From Onchidella celtica (lineage: Eukaryota > Mollusca > Gastropoda > Systellommatophora > Onchidiidae), in the NCBI GenBank assembly GCA_963931925.1, contig OZ007575.1, forward strand, positions 39,700,846 to 39,764,845: a stretch of DNA of 64,000 nucleotides. Direction: 5' to 3'. The first letter of the stretch is position 1. Every line of letters starts with the position of its first letter. The notes beneath the pieces were generated by a model. That model ran no database searches and was not told the origin of the DNA. It saw only the letters and a program-made list of their open reading frames with translations. A program made the position numbers and the translations under genes. This document shows, in pieces, positions 19,428-31,548 of the stretch.

Positions 19428-19869
19428 CTGCAAGTCATCAAAGCATCTCAGTTATCAGTCATTGGACTGATCATTTCCAATACCAAGCTGTAGGTCATAT
19501 TTTCAATTCAAATTAATTTACTTACCTACAGGGCTTCTGAGCACATTATATTATCTATTACAGTTCGGATATTAACCATATTTTTGACAATTTCATGATT
19601 AAAATTCTTAGTACTACTTTTGTACAGTGAGGGAAGAAGCTTTAGTTGTATCTATACAGCCTTATGTGTATCTATGCAGCCCTATGTGTATCTAATAGGG
19701 CCAACAGCATTATGCTGAGATCCCAAGAAACAGGGATCTTACCTCATTGAGAAGAATGTTTGCGGCTAACTCTTCCAGCGATCATTACTCGGCCCCCTTG
19801 TGAAAGTTCAAAACCAAAGTTGAAAAAATGCCCCTTGATTTCTCATCCCTAGATTCCCTCTCCCTACAA

Positions 19870-20837
19870 CGAAACTTTTACAACTGAAGAACTGACATCC
19901 AGCCTGAGCGAAGCCAGTCTGAGTCACAGAGCACCTGACCCCAACTAGATACATAATGGAATTCTAAAACACCTACCCCACATTCCCTCTCCTGCTTACT
20001 AATCCTATTCAACCAAATCTGGATCTTGGGAACTTTTCCTCCATCCTGGAGAAAGGTTAACATTGTCCCCATCCCAAAACCTGGAAAAGAGGACTTGGAT
20101 CCCAAAAATTACTGCCCCGTAGCTCTCACCAGCTGCCTTTGCAAGCTGATGGAGTGAATGGTGACCAAACGTCTCAACTGGATACTGGAAAGCAGCCAAT
20201 CCCTCTCTCCTTTACAGTGCAGATTCCATGTAAAGCGATCCACGACAGACCATCTCGTCCGTCTGGAAACCTTCATCCAAGAAGCCTTCGCTTCTGAGCA
20301 GTACGTAGTTGCGGTTTTCTTTGACCTGGAAAAAGCCTTCACCACAACCTGGAGGCACTGTATGCTGAGAGATCTTCATGGACTTGGACTAGGGCAACCT
20401 ACCGGTCTTTGTCCAGAGTTTCCTTATGAAAGGTGAAAGTGGACTCCATTCTCTCTGATCCATTTGATCAAGAGCAGGGAGTCCCCCAAGGCTCTAATCT
20501 ATCTCACACCCTATTTAATATTAAAATAAATTCAATTACTGAAATGCTTTTACAAAATATTAATTCCTCCTTGTACGTAGACGACTTTCTCGTCTGCTAT
20601 GGTGCCCCCTGACAGACGGAACAGCGTGGAAACTGCAACTACAACTCAACACCATCCAGAGGTGGGCAGATTTAAACGGCCTTAAATTTCCCCCCACAGA
20701 AAACCGTTGCAAAAATCAACAAATTCCTGTGAAGGGCGAGGCCAAATTTCTAGGACTTGTATTCGTCAAAAAAGTAACTTTTATCCCTCATATAAAATAC
20801 CTTAAACTCTCCTGCCAAAAAAGCTTTAACATCCTAA
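19870..20837 (+). mobile_element. Jockey-like LINE remnant, 5' part
   Basis: Decayed reverse transcriptase of the Jockey clade on the plus strand. Recognisable pieces across frames are VNIVPIPKPGKEDLDPKNY, VALTSCLCKLME, STTDHLVRLETFIQEAF, VVAVFFDLEKAF, the GVPQGS motif, a SLYVDDFLVCY active-site box, and IKYLKLSCQKSFNILK at the right end. Several stops and frameshifts break it. It continues after 22560, so the element was split by later insertions. It sits antisense to the host gene inside an intron. Confidence 0.85.
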
Positions 20838-22083
20838 AGACCCGAATACAGAATGCAACAGACCAAAAACTTCGCGAGGAGCAAGCTGGTTTCAGGAGTA
20901 ATCGATCAACCACCGACCAGATCGCCACGCTGAGAATCATAGTAGAGCAGTCGCTAGAGTGGAACTCCCAACTGATAGTGAACTTCCTTGACTACGAGAA
21001 GGCCTTTGATAGCATCGATAGAGAAACACTGTGGAGAATATTGAGACATTATGGAATCCCAGAGAAGATGGTGAATCTTATCAAGAGCATGTACGAGGGG
21101 ACAAGTTGCAGAGTCGTACATGATGGTGAGCTTACTGACAGCTTTGATATCAAGACTGGTGTTAGGCAGGGTTGTTTGCTGTCCCCATTTCTGTTTATCC
21201 TGGTGATTGATTGGCTTATGAAAGAAACCACCAGTGGAGGAAGAAATGGCATACAATGGACCCCATGGACACAGCTGGACGATCTAGATTTTGCAGATGA
21301 CTTGGCACTATTGTCGCACACACACGACCAGATGCAAGCAAAGACTACAGCTCTAAACAAAATTTCAGAATCTATTGGATTGAGGATACATCCCGCGAAG
21401 TCGAAGGTCCTAAAAATTGTTGCACCCCTAAGCGAACAAGTCACAGTAGGAGATCAACCACTGGAAGATGTAGAGTCCTTCTGCTATCTTGGTAGTATCA
21501 TTGACAATAAGGGAGGAACAGAGGCAGAAGTCAAAGCACGAATTGGAAAGGCACAGGCAGCTTTCACATCCTTAAGCAAGATTTGGAGAACCAAGGATAT
21601 ATCTCTAAAAACAAAGCTGAGGATATTCAACTCGAACGTGAAGTCAGTCCTGTTGTATGGATGTGAGACTTGGAATGCGTCCCAGGCCTGCATAAAGAGA
21701 ATCCAAGTTTTCATCAACAGATGTTTGAGGAAGCTACTTAAGATCAGATGGACAGACAAGGTCAGTAATGAAATTGTATGGAAAAGAACAAGACAGAACC
21801 CAGTCAGAGAGGAAATTGGTAGGAGGTGATGGAGATGGATCGGCCACACTCTCAGGAGGCCAGGAAACAGCATCACGAAGAAGGTATTGGACTGGAATCC
21901 CCAGGGCAAGAGATCAAGAGGAAGGCCGCGCGGAACGTGGAGAAGAGCCAGAGAAAATGATGTGCAACGAAGCGGAAAGACTTGGAATAATGTAAAGAGG
22001 CTGGCCCATGATAGAGAGGGATGGAAGGTGTTTGTTGGTGGCCTATACCCTGATCCAGGGTGAGAAAGGCAATGATGATGATG
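20838..22083 (+). mobile_element. RTE-like LINE, 5'-truncated, inserted in the Jockey element
   Basis: The frame from 20838 to 21829 encodes a reverse transcriptase from REEQAGFRSNRSTTDQ through GVRQGCLLSPFLF and LDFADDLALLSH to the C-terminal LLYGCETWN and KIRW. A TGA at 21827-21829 interrupts it, and the same frame then continues with WRWIGHTLRRP, GKRSRGRPRGTWRR and DREGW to a second stop, the usual end of this type. The endonuclease half is missing. The copy ends in GATGATGATGA, a short-repeat tail typical of RTE elements. The single stop in an otherwise intact frame suggests a fairly young copy. Confidence 0.88.
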
Positions 22084-22559
22084 ACAGCTGACGAAATATT
22101 ATAAAAACCACAGAAAAATTGTGGGGTCGCAGAAAGGCTATTTATAAGCAATGTCAAAACTGTGCTAAAAGAAAAAGTTGTATGTAGCAAAGCCTCGCTT
22201 AAAAAATAATACCCAACGGATACAATGCAAACTAAACGCATGCGCCACTTAGAGCTTCCACACATTGGCACACGTGCTTCTGTGCTACTGACCAAGCAAG
22301 AACTCAGGATAAGTATACATATTCTGTTTAGATTCTATACATTTCCTTTTTCCTTTTTCTTTTGTTGTTCGATTGTTTTATTTGTTCTATTTTCCTTTTT
22401 TTGCTGTTGTTGTTTTTTTCTTTTTTTCCTTGATGAAGACACTTGCCGAAATATCGGCCATTTTATGTCTTCTCTTTTAGTTTGCACTGTATCGTTTGGG
22501 TATTATTTCTTATGCGAGGCTTTGCTACACACACCTTTTTCTTTTTGCCCAGCTTTGAC
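22084..22559. mobile_element. Unclassified 476-bp segment with 83-bp inverted repeats
   Basis: Arms at 22153-22235 and 22477-22559 are imperfect inverted copies (shared words agcaaagcctcgct, and gcgaggctttgct on the other arm; ataatacccaa and gggtattat). Between them lies a T-rich stretch and gatgaagacacttgccgaaa. It abuts the resumed Jockey sequence, so it probably inserted together with, or next to, the RTE copy. It could be a MITE or a Penelope-like terminal fragment. Confidence 0.55.
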
Positions 22560-23880
22560 CTAGATTACAGTTGCATCATCTATGGATCAGCTAAACCGTC
22601 ATGCTTCAAAATGCTAGACCTGTGCACCAAGGGCTACGTCTTGCTCTGGGTGCTTTCTGCACCTCTCCAGTCGAAAGTCTGCATGTCGAGGAAAACGAAG
22701 CGTCCCTACCCGACAGGAGAGACAAACTCTCTCTTCTGTAGGATTAAGATCGTCTTCTCACCAAGACAATCCCGCTTACAATTTAGTTTTTAATAAAAAA
22801 TACATCCAAAATTTCAAGTCTTTTCAAGGCGTCACCCCTCCCTTTTGCCTTCAGTAGACCGAAATTCGACAGTGTGAGGTGGAGAATGACCCATTTCCTG
22901 CCATCCCACCATGGCTAACACATAAATCAAACTTCATTTTAGATCTTGCGGCATTTCCCAAGAACAATACCATGCCAGAAAATTACATGCAGATGTTCGG
23001 AGGGGGGGGGGGGGTCGGTAAATACCCTAATCATAGGCCTTTCTACACAGACGGCTCTAAACACCATAACTCAATAGGAGCTGCCTCATTCCCAAGTGTA
23101 GATGGCAAAACCGAATGCCTCAGCCTCAACCCCAAAGCCTCCATCTTTGCCACTGAGGTTCAAGCAATCAACTTGGCCTAAAATTAGTAAAATCTTATAT
23201 CCAATTCCCATCAAGGATACGTCATTATCTTTTCTGATTCGCTGTCCTGCTTCCAGGCTTTAAAAAAGCCAAATATGAACATCTCCGTACACTGTCCAAC
23301 AGGAAATATAAAATTGTTTTGCATTGGATCCCTGGACACACTGGCCAAAGAAACATTGAAACGTCCACCAGAACGCCTAAAAATACCACACACCGGCTTT
23401 AAACCTGCTATTAACAACTTCATTAAATCGAAACAGCAGGAAAGATGGGACCAACCAACATCAAATAAACTACACCCTGTCCAGGATCAACTTGGACAGT
23501 GGACCCATGCCTCTCAACAAAATCGGAGAGATGAAATTGTCTTTAGTAGACTCTCTCTCCATGAAAGAATTATTTTCTGACGTGGACCCGCAGAGCATTT
23601 TGTCATTTCTGAAAGAGATCGAACTCTACATGTTGATTTAACACTTTTACTGTATTTACAACATTCATAGACATAATTTACAGTATGGGTCTTTTCCCAT
23701 TAGATTTTTAACAGGGACCTTTCCCGTTTGATCTTTAACTTCACTTTTATCTGATTTTACCTATAGTCATCTGAGAGCTGAAAGCTAGCCCAACACGAGA
23801 TAATGAAAAAGCCGTGAGAGGCGCAAAGTGGCCATTATCGTGCCAACATGCCATTAAACCCAAACTCAAACTCATTAAGA
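22560..23880 (+). mobile_element. Jockey-like LINE remnant, 3' part with RNase H-like end
   Basis: Resumes the element at LDYSCIIYGSAKPSC, the Jockey RT thumb region. Continues through IPPWLTHKSNFILDL, an RNase H-like FYTDGSKHHNSIGAASF, a later FSDSLSCFQAL, and a frame-shifted W-I-P-G-H-T-G motif at about 23325, to a C-terminal region near 23660. The last 300 bases (23582-23880) recur as truncated copies elsewhere in the window, marking the 3' end. A run of G near 23000 and several frameshifts show decay. Confidence 0.82.
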
Positions 23881-24459
23881 AGAACCCATATCATATTCAA
23901 ACCAGACACACTATCTCAGCATGAAAGCAAAACTTATAAAAGAACAATAGTCTAACATAAAGAAAAAAACGGGAAAGTTGACCATTCCAACCATGGAGTT
24001 ACTTTTCAAGAGCAGAACTGTCACCTGTTAGTTGCCATCAGTTTGTTGGTTTCATGATGAAGGGATGCTTAGACATCAACAGCTGTACAAGGACAAGGCA
24101 AAGCCTAACTTCTCTGCATGAAGAAGGGGGAGCCACCAAAATCAGTGTTGCCAGAAATTCGGCTTTCAAAATCTTGTGCTACTATCATCATCGATTTCTC
24201 ACCTCCTCGTCGTATTACATAATACAAAAACTAAATGAGACTTAACAAAATTGCTCCTGTTGGATAAAGGCCCCTGCAATAATTATACTTTTGATAACCA
24301 CAAAAGAATAAATACATATATATCCAGTTTGACCTATTCACCCCTTTGTCATACAGAAAAGTTAAGTGTTCATCTTTTCACTATGAAGCTATTGTTATCT
24401 ATCCGCTCCTTCGTCATGAAACTGGTGAGTGGTAGGGATAAATTTTATTTAATTTTGCC

Positions 24460-24730
24460 CACTTGGTGGCCTGTTCGGCTTGCTGTTCTTGATTTCTAAC
24501 CACCAAGGTATCTTTAATGTTCACAACATCCACACAGGCCCTCCGAGTTTTTGGTCCTTATCCAAGAAGACTAGGTGTTCGATCCTACCTACCATAGGAT
24601 CGGGGATGGATGGGAAAAGATGAGAAAAATACCAAATTTTCAACATGCCTAGTCCAACCGGGATTCAAACACGGTCCCGTCAGCATGAGAGGCGAGCACC
24701 TTTCCTCTAGTCCACCGTGTCCTTTAATTT
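24460..24730 (-). mobile_element. tRNA-derived SINE candidate
   Basis: Reading the minus strand from about 24725, GGTGGACTAGAGGAAAGG resembles a pol III box A and, about 45 bases on, GTGTTTGAATCCCGG resembles box B. The rest to about 24460 would be the SINE body. No terminal duplication was identified. Confidence 0.5.
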
Positions 24731-25177
24731 CATTACCTTATTTTTCATTACTATATGGTGATAACACCTGTAAAGAGACATCTTTCAGTTTCTCTCATCT
24801 ATTTACTATTTACTATTTCTGGGCAGGGCAAAAATACATGTAGTATTTGTTATAACACAGTATTCCTGGGCTAGTGACCCAGTTACATTTGAACATTTTT
24901 TTAACTGAATCATCATTACATGCCGTTGGGCACTTGAACATTTGTAATACGTTTCAAAGAAACTACTAAAACTATACTGCCCTGGCAAAAATATTAATTT
25001 ACATAGCAAATAAATTGAGAACATCAGACTCATGACGTAGCATGATGCAACATAGACAAATAAATAACTGTCATACTGTCAGTCACTTTTATTGCAAATC
25101 ATCCCATAATTTTACCAAGAAACTTTACAATATACTAGATTTCCTCCACTGAGCCAGGACATGATCGGCAAACTTAC

Positions 25178-25291
25178 CCCTTGTTTGATCTGTGCACAGA
25201 CATTTGTAGTGCAGGTGTAAGTCCAAACATAAGCCACCATTCTGGCAGGGGTTACTGTCACATTCATTGGTCTCATGCTCACATCTGTCAC
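25178..25291 (-). CDS. Exon: EGF 5 end and EGF 6
   Basis: A 114-base phase 1-1 exon. It closes EGF 5 with DRC and encodes EGF 6 ([26 protein letters not shown]). The last loop, TDQTRG, departs from the usual P-x-G-F/Y pattern. The acceptor is ccgtgtag and the donor gtaagt. Confidence 0.92.
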
Positions 25292-25613
25292 CTACACGGA
25301 ATAAACAAATGTAAGCTTTTTATTATAAATAATTTTTTCTAAACTTACACTGAAGCAACAATAGCTGCTACCTTTACTGGCACATCCTTGTAAACACAGA
25401 CATTGTTCTGTATAATGCTCACTGGTAAGAAAATGTGTTTCTTTTTTTTTTCTTTTAAGTTAGTGCTCCATTCAACTGATTGCATTATAAGTAAACTTGC
25501 AAAGATTGGTTCCTGTGTAGGCCTACATGTATTCAGAAACCTTCATTGCATATTATAAATGCAGATATTTATATTGAATAGCTCAGTATTGGAATTGTTG
25601 TTCTTCAGCTCAC
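25292..25613 (-). other. Intron between EGF 5 and EGF 6 exons
   Basis: 322 bases with gtgagc donor and gtgtag acceptor. Nothing notable beyond a T-rich run near 25440. Confidence 0.6.
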
Positions 25614-25727
25614 CATAGAATCCATCTGGACACTGGCACACAAAAGTATCGCCTTCGCTAGCACAAGCACCATTGTTGAGGCAGGGATCACTGTCACAAA
25701 TGTTTATTTTCCTGTCACAATTTTTAC
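25614..25727 (-). CDS. Exon: EGF 4 end and EGF 5
   Basis: A 114-base symmetrical phase 1-1 exon. It closes EGF 4 with KNC and encodes EGF 5 (INICDSDPCLNNGAC, FVCQCPDGFYG). The acceptor is tattttgcag and the donor gtgagc. Confidence 0.92.
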
Positions 25728-25891
25728 CTGCAAAATATTTCATCTGTTGTGATCAGTTTGTTTTTTTTTTATGGTCTTGTTAGTCAACTGCATCACATTC
25801 TGTTGGTTGACACATTTGGTTCTTTCAATCACTTGTTTCTTAAAAGAGTTTGGTTTTTGTTGGGTTTTTTTTTGCTGTTTTTTTCTTACAG

Positions 25892-26073
25892 TACCGGTGT
25901 AACAGGCCAAAATATACCCCCCGCCCAGACTATACCCGGGGTTAAACTGGCCTAGCCCAGAATATACCCCGGGGTATATTCTGGGCTAGGCCAGTTTATA
26001 CCCCGGGGTTACTTTGGGCTAGGCCAGACTATACCCCCCCAGTCCAGATTATACCCCCTACTTTTTTTTTTAA
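25892..26073. repeat. Left terminal inverted repeat with nested palindromes
   Basis: Dense in ataccccgggg-type motifs. It contains a perfect self-complementary core in which gcccagaatataccccgggg is followed by its mirror complement tatattctgggc. The matching right terminal repeat is at about 28890-29068 with the same core. Confidence 0.85.
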
Positions 26074-28889
26074 AAACAAGTCAAGACCACAGAACAGACC
26101 ACCTGTTCTTTATCACTGTCATCAGATATCATATTAATACCTACATGAACACATTCTTGACACCCATAAATCATAATACAATTTATAGGAAATAATAATA
26201 ACAATTTATTTCAGCCTTAGTTTAAATTGTTTACATATGGTGTATACATTCTTGACTCCTGTTAATCATGATACATTTTAGAGGAAACAAACATGCATTA
26301 AAATGCATTGATATACAAAAGGATTGAGTATCCATTCAAACTGATATGATTAGACTTCAGCATTAATTTCACTCTAGTGTGTTGATATTACTATTATTAT
26401 TATTTTGATAATTGGTTGGCCATGAGTAAACCATGCATTGTATTTTTTGTTACAATGATGAGGAGAGAAAAGGCCGGAAAACAACACACATAGAAAAAAA
26501 TAATAAAAACATATTAATAACCCAACTGACAGATGGTGCAAGTCCATCATCCACGTCACATAAAACTAAATAGGCACTAAATTTTTTCGCCAGATGAACT
26601 CCACCTGTCCAGATCTACTTGAAACGTTACAGAATGCTAGTCAGTAATATACATTAATAACAATAAGAACACGAAATCATCTTATTTACTCTTGAAAATA
26701 AAGAGAAATATCAATATCAGAATCATCAGCATCATCTTGGAATAATACAAAGATATAAGAGGGAGTGTAGAAACAGCAGCAATATGTGTGTATCAACTGC
26801 ATTTATAAAGTGTGTTAAATCTTTTCAAATATTCAAGTAGAACTGGACAGAAAGCTTTAGTGAAATAGCCTTGACAGGTGTGTAGACCGACAAAGTAAGT
26901 CCACTGAGACAAAAGTAGTGCATTGTAAAAAGTAATTAGATCTATAGCATGTTAAGGCAAAATTCGATGGATTATGTTGCATTAACAGTATTTCTTGTTA
27001 GTGAATATTATTCTTTCATAGCATATTTGTAGAAAGATATACATTTCATGTATCTTATGTTTTAAGACACTGGATTAGTTTGCAAAGGCATTTGAAATAT
27101 TGAACTTACGTGTTATAGTGAATAAAGGTTTGTCACTCGCGAGTGAAATAAAATTTAAAAAAAAAAAAAGACCTTGTCCGTCTTTACCTTCCTTAGCTTG
27201 ACACGTCCCTTGCCAGAGGATTTAACAACTGTGTATTCGCACACAAAAACACTCTAAAAAGACTTCATTTTTATGAGTGTCTTAATTATTTCATCCATTG
27301 TGACTAAGTGTATGTCAGTGCCATAACTGCCAAACAAACAATAGGGTGCAAAGTTTACTCATGGGCAACCAACTATAAAAACAACTACAACATGACAACG
27401 AATGTGAGTGAAATGAGGGTTGAATCATAATATCAGTTTGAATGGATATGCACCCCATATCATATCAATACATAATAATGCATGTTTTTTCCTCTGAATT
27501 GTATTATGATTTACGGAAGTCAAGAATATATGTATGTATGTACATGTATTACTATGGTGCCCGTTGACAGTGATAAAAAAATGAATTAAACTATGATTGA
27601 AATAAACTGTGGTGTTTTGGCCAAACTATATTCCTCCAGTCCAGATTTTACTCCCATATTCAGGCAAAATATTCAAGGATACAACATTAAGTTTTAAAAA
27701 TTTTATTTTACCCACAAGTGACATGCCTTTATTCACTATAACACATAATTGCAATCCTTCAACTGCCCTGCAAACTAATCCAGTGCCTTAAACCACCAGC
27801 TACATGAAATGTATTCCTTTCTACAAATAAGCTATCAAAGAATTTACTAACAAGAAATGTTAACGCAACATGATCCATCGAATTTTTGCCGTAACATACT
27901 GTAATTACCTTCTACAATGCAGTTGTCTCAGTGGATTTAATCTGTCAGTTTTCACGACTATCAAAGCTACTTTACTAAAGCTTTCTGTCCAGTTCTACTC
28001 GAATAGGTGAAAAGATTTAACACATTTTTTACATATACATGTAGTTGGTACACACACACTTTGCTGCTTATAGATTCTAGAATGATATGTAGGTCATTTT
28101 TACATTCCCTCTTATCTTTATAATATTCAAAGATGATGATGATGATGATTCTGATATTGATTATATTCTCTTTATTTTCAAGGTAAAAAAGATGATTTCG
28201 TGTTCTTATTTTTTATTACTGTATATATTACTAGTTAGCATTCTGTAATGTCTCAAGTGGATCAGGACAGGTTAAGTTCATATGATGTGAAAAATTTTTA
28301 GTATGTATTTAGTTCCGTGTGAAGTATTTAATGTCTGCTTGATGGTGGAATTGCACCATCTGTCAGTTGGGTTATTAAAATGTTGTTGTTGTTGTTTTCT
28401 CTGTGTGTTCTTTCCCGGCCTTTTCTCTCTGCATTATTTTAACTTTATATGTAGATCTAATTGTTCTGACATATCAAGCGCATTCCTGGTTTTCAAAAAT
28501 TAAAATAAAATTCAGATGGCTTTACACTTATGAGTCTTATAATTATTTCATACCTTGCCACTAAGTATATGTCAGTGGTGCCAAACAAACAAAAAATACA
28601 ATATATATATGTTTATCTCATGGACAACTAATTACAAAAAAAACCCAAAAAAAAACCAATAATAATACCAACGGGCACAAGTAAAATTAGTGTTAAAGTC
28701 TAATCATATCAATTTGAATGGATTTTCAATCCTTTTGTATATCAATGCTTTTTAGTGCATGTTTATTTCCTCTTAAATGTATCATAATTTACAGAGTCAA
28801 AAATGTATGCTTCAGTATGATACCTAATGACAGTAATAATGAACAATTTAAACTAAAGTTGAAATAAACTGTGGTCTTGACTTGTTTTT

Positions 28890-29068
28890 TAAAAAAAAAG
28901 TAGGGGGTATAATCTGGACTGGGGGGGTATAGTCTGGCCTAGCCCAAAGTATACCCCGGGGTATAAACTGGCCTAGCCCAGAATATACCCCGGGGTATAT
29001 TCTGGGCTAGGCCAGTTTAACCCCGGGTATAGTCTGGCGGGGGTATAATCTGGCCTGCTACACCGGTA
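28890..29068. repeat. Right terminal inverted repeat of the foldback element
   Basis: Inverted counterpart of 25892-26073, including the agtagggggtataatctgga block and the same self-complementary ccccgggg core. Differences are a few substitutions and small length changes in homopolymers. Confidence 0.85.
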
Positions 29069-29788
29069 TTACAGAAGTACTGTACAGGAATTTTTAGGCT
29101 TCTCACTTTAACCTAGTATCAATGAACAGTCAAGTCAGCAACCTGTACAGTATTTGCTTCTCTAACTGTACAAATTTCCTTCAATGCAATGTAAAAGAAA
29201 AAATACATGTACAAAAAAAACCTGACAGATGGATGAAAAAAATATTTTGATACACGCAAAAACTGAGCCTGCATGTCCAAGCCTGCAATTCAGATCCGTA
29301 TCCATTAGCCTATTGATATTCTGACCAATTTGAGTCAGACTCTTGTGCGAATTGTATTCTCTTAAACCATTTCTATAAATGACAGCATTGCGCATCTTAT
29401 GGAAGTGATTAATAGAAAAGCCTAATGCAGCTGTGTTCCATTTCAACTCTATTATTGGGCAAGGAGACAAGTTTTACTCGTTAAATTATGTATCATCATT
29501 TTAAAAATACAATAGCCTAAGTCACTTTCATGTTCTTCATGGCTGAAGCCTATTACTGCCATATAAACAGACCGCAGATTTGCCAATCCAGGCCTGCCAT
29601 AATAATGGAAACAATTGACACCATAAGATGAATGTTTCAACTTGATACAATTTTGTTCACTTTTTCTCAAAACAGTGCAAAATGAGATGTGCCATTAGGT
29701 TAGCACACTGATTACACAAGGGATAATGAAATAACCAAAAAAAAAAAAGAACAAAACACCTTCAACATTGGAACATTTAGACACACAC

Positions 29789-29963
29789 CAGTATATCCAG
29801 TCTGACAGATACATATGTAACTTCCACCAGGGATGTTCTCACACCATATCATATTCACACAGGGTTTGTCGGCGCAACTGTTTTGACTCTTGTTACAAAA
29901 CTGTCCAGTGTAACCTTCTTCACATAAGCAGGTGTCTTTGCCTCTTATACTGGTACAAAGACC
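29789..29963 (-). CDS. Exon: rest of EGF 3 and most of EGF 4
   Basis: Begins GLCTSIRGKDTCLC in phase 0, completing EGF 3 with EEGYTGQFC. EGF 4 (SCADKPCVNMIWC, YICICQTGYTG) runs to a phase-1 donor gtgtgt. EGF 4 is divergent, with Met-Ile-Trp where most repeats carry N-G-G. The acceptor is ctgattgtag. Confidence 0.88.
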
Positions 29964-30559
29964 CTACAATCAGACAAGAAATTCATTTAGCAATACATGT
30001 ACTTTCTTTTTATGACAATCACAGGACACGATCAATAGCAATTAGAGAAAATAAAGAAAAAGAACATGAATTAGACCGGGGAAAAAAAAAAGATAATGCC
30101 ATCATTTAGAGTAAAAGTAATGTCGTTGTTAGCATTGTAATACATTGAAAATGCAAAGTTTGTACTGTTTCGATAGAAGTTCCCTTAAAACTAAATGTTT
30201 AAACATCTCCAAACTCAAGAGATTAGCTGAACAAGATGTAGATTGACATTCATGGTAGTTCCATCTCTTGCAAGGTAAAATGCAGTCAATATTAAAATGA
30301 AGCTTTTCTCAGGAACTCAAATTCTTATGAATAAAACATAAGTTTCAAGCTGTGACAACTGAATCTGGTTTGCAGTTTTTTTTTTTGGATAATAATAGTA
30401 ATAATAATAATATTTAAAAAAATGACATTCTTATAACACTTCGTTCCATTTTACAAGTTCTAAATCTAAGCGCTTCAGTCATTCTGCCACTCACAATCAA
30501 TTCACAGTTTAAGAGCATACTAAAACATGTTATAACGGTCAGAAATAGATGAAGTTGCA
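29964..30559 (-). other. Intron sequence, low-complexity
   Basis: AT-rich intron DNA with an AATA-type stretch near 30380-30420. No feature recognised before the LINE remnant begins. Confidence 0.5.
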
Positions 30560-31320
30560 TTCCATAAATTGAAAAAGTCTGTGTTAAAATGTTTCTTGAA
30601 ATTTCAGTATTTTGTATACCTCTTAAGTTTTAAAGCAGTGAATTCCACACCTTCAGGACATAAAAAGAAAATGATTCTTCACTGAGTGACCGAAGAGACA
30701 TAGTTGGGACTATTAATTTAGTTATATCAGCTGAAGATCGTAGCTGGCATTCTGGAACACATAAATTCAGTAATTCGATAACATGTGATGGTGCTGATAC
30801 ACATCAGTGTCATAATGTGGCCACTTTAATGCAATAAAATTATGGTTTTCAGCTGGCAGCGAGTGCAAAGACTTCAGAAGAGGTAATGTCTGTTTTTCTT
30901 TAAGACTGGTCTTGCAGCGTAGTTTTAGACAATCTTTTTAATTTATCCTTGGTTATTCCGGTCAAGACAGTCTAAAGTAAACAAAACAAAAGAATTTATC
31001 AAGACAGCTGCAATCTCTGTGGAGATGAAATTTCTGATCTTACTAATAATTATTTTCTTGATTTCAAGACACACTTTACAAACATGATGCTTGACTTGAC
31101 TGGACACTAACAAATCAGCATCTTTACAGATACCACGATTTTCAGTATTTTTAGAAAGGTTTATCAAATTTCCACCACTGTTCATGTAGGCTCTATCAAC
31201 TTCTGTGAGGGTCCTTGCAATGCCCACTAAGTCTCCCTCTGTTTTTTCTTCATTCAACATTAGTTTGTTTCTATTCATCCAGTTCTTCGATGGGTCCAAT
31301 AAATCTGCTTTGAGCACATT
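30560..31320 (-). pseudogene. CR1/L2-type LINE remnant
   Basis: A minus-strand stretch encodes WMNRNKLMLNEEKTE followed by a region with ADLLVSSQVKHHVCKVCLE and INSFVLFTLDCLD, the C-terminal part of a CR1/L2 reverse transcriptase. In broken frames toward 30600 come CVPECQLRSSADITKLIVPT, SLRSLSEESFSFYV and KVWNSLL, the typical end of these ORF2 proteins. There are several stops. Same orientation as the host gene, within its intron. Confidence 0.82.
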
Positions 31321-31381
31321 TTACTGATTCTATCAAACAAAAAATGTAAAGACGTTAAAAAATACTGCTGAAATAACTAAC

Positions 31382-31548
31382 ATGGTCACATAAGTCTTTG
31401 GCACACTGGACAATTTTGGTCTCACATAAGTGACCAGCCCAGCCTTGTGGGCATTGACAGGAAAACCCGTTGAATTCATCAGTGCAGGTCGCGCCATTCT
31501 GACAAGGTAGACTGGCACATTCATTAATTTCACCATCACAGTAAACAC
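31382..31548 (-). CDS. Exon: EGF 1 end, EGF 2, start of EGF 3
   Basis: Encodes VYC from EGF 1, all of EGF 2 (INECASLPCQNGATC, CQCPQGWAGHLC), and the first two cysteines of EGF 3 (QCAKDLCDH). EGF 2 carries the I-N-E-C start typical of calcium-binding EGF modules. The donor is gttagt, phase 0. This is the only EGF in the gene split by a phase-0 intron. Confidence 0.9.

Larger units (their letters stand above)
25892..29068. mobile_element. 3.2-kb foldback-type element with long inverted arms
   Basis: Outer ends are inverted copies (taccggtgtaacaggcca at 25892; tggcctgctacaccggta ending at 29068) flanked by TTACAG on both sides (25886-25891 and 29069-29074), a 6-bp target duplication. The arms stay recognisably inverted for over a kilobase: left 25892 to about 27160, right 29068 to about 27690. 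Shared words include caagtcaagaccacag, aataacccaactgacagatg and ttcactataacac. A third partial copy in right-arm orientation lies at about 27250-27660. No transposase ORF is visible, so it is non-autonomous. It sits in the intron between EGF 4 and EGF 5 exons. Confidence 0.85.

Noticed and set aside
22430..22465. Hammerhead-ribozyme-like gatga...cgaaa near the inverted arms
   Set aside because: The core is TTGATGA rather than CTGATGA and no convincing stem II or closing stems could be drawn by eye.
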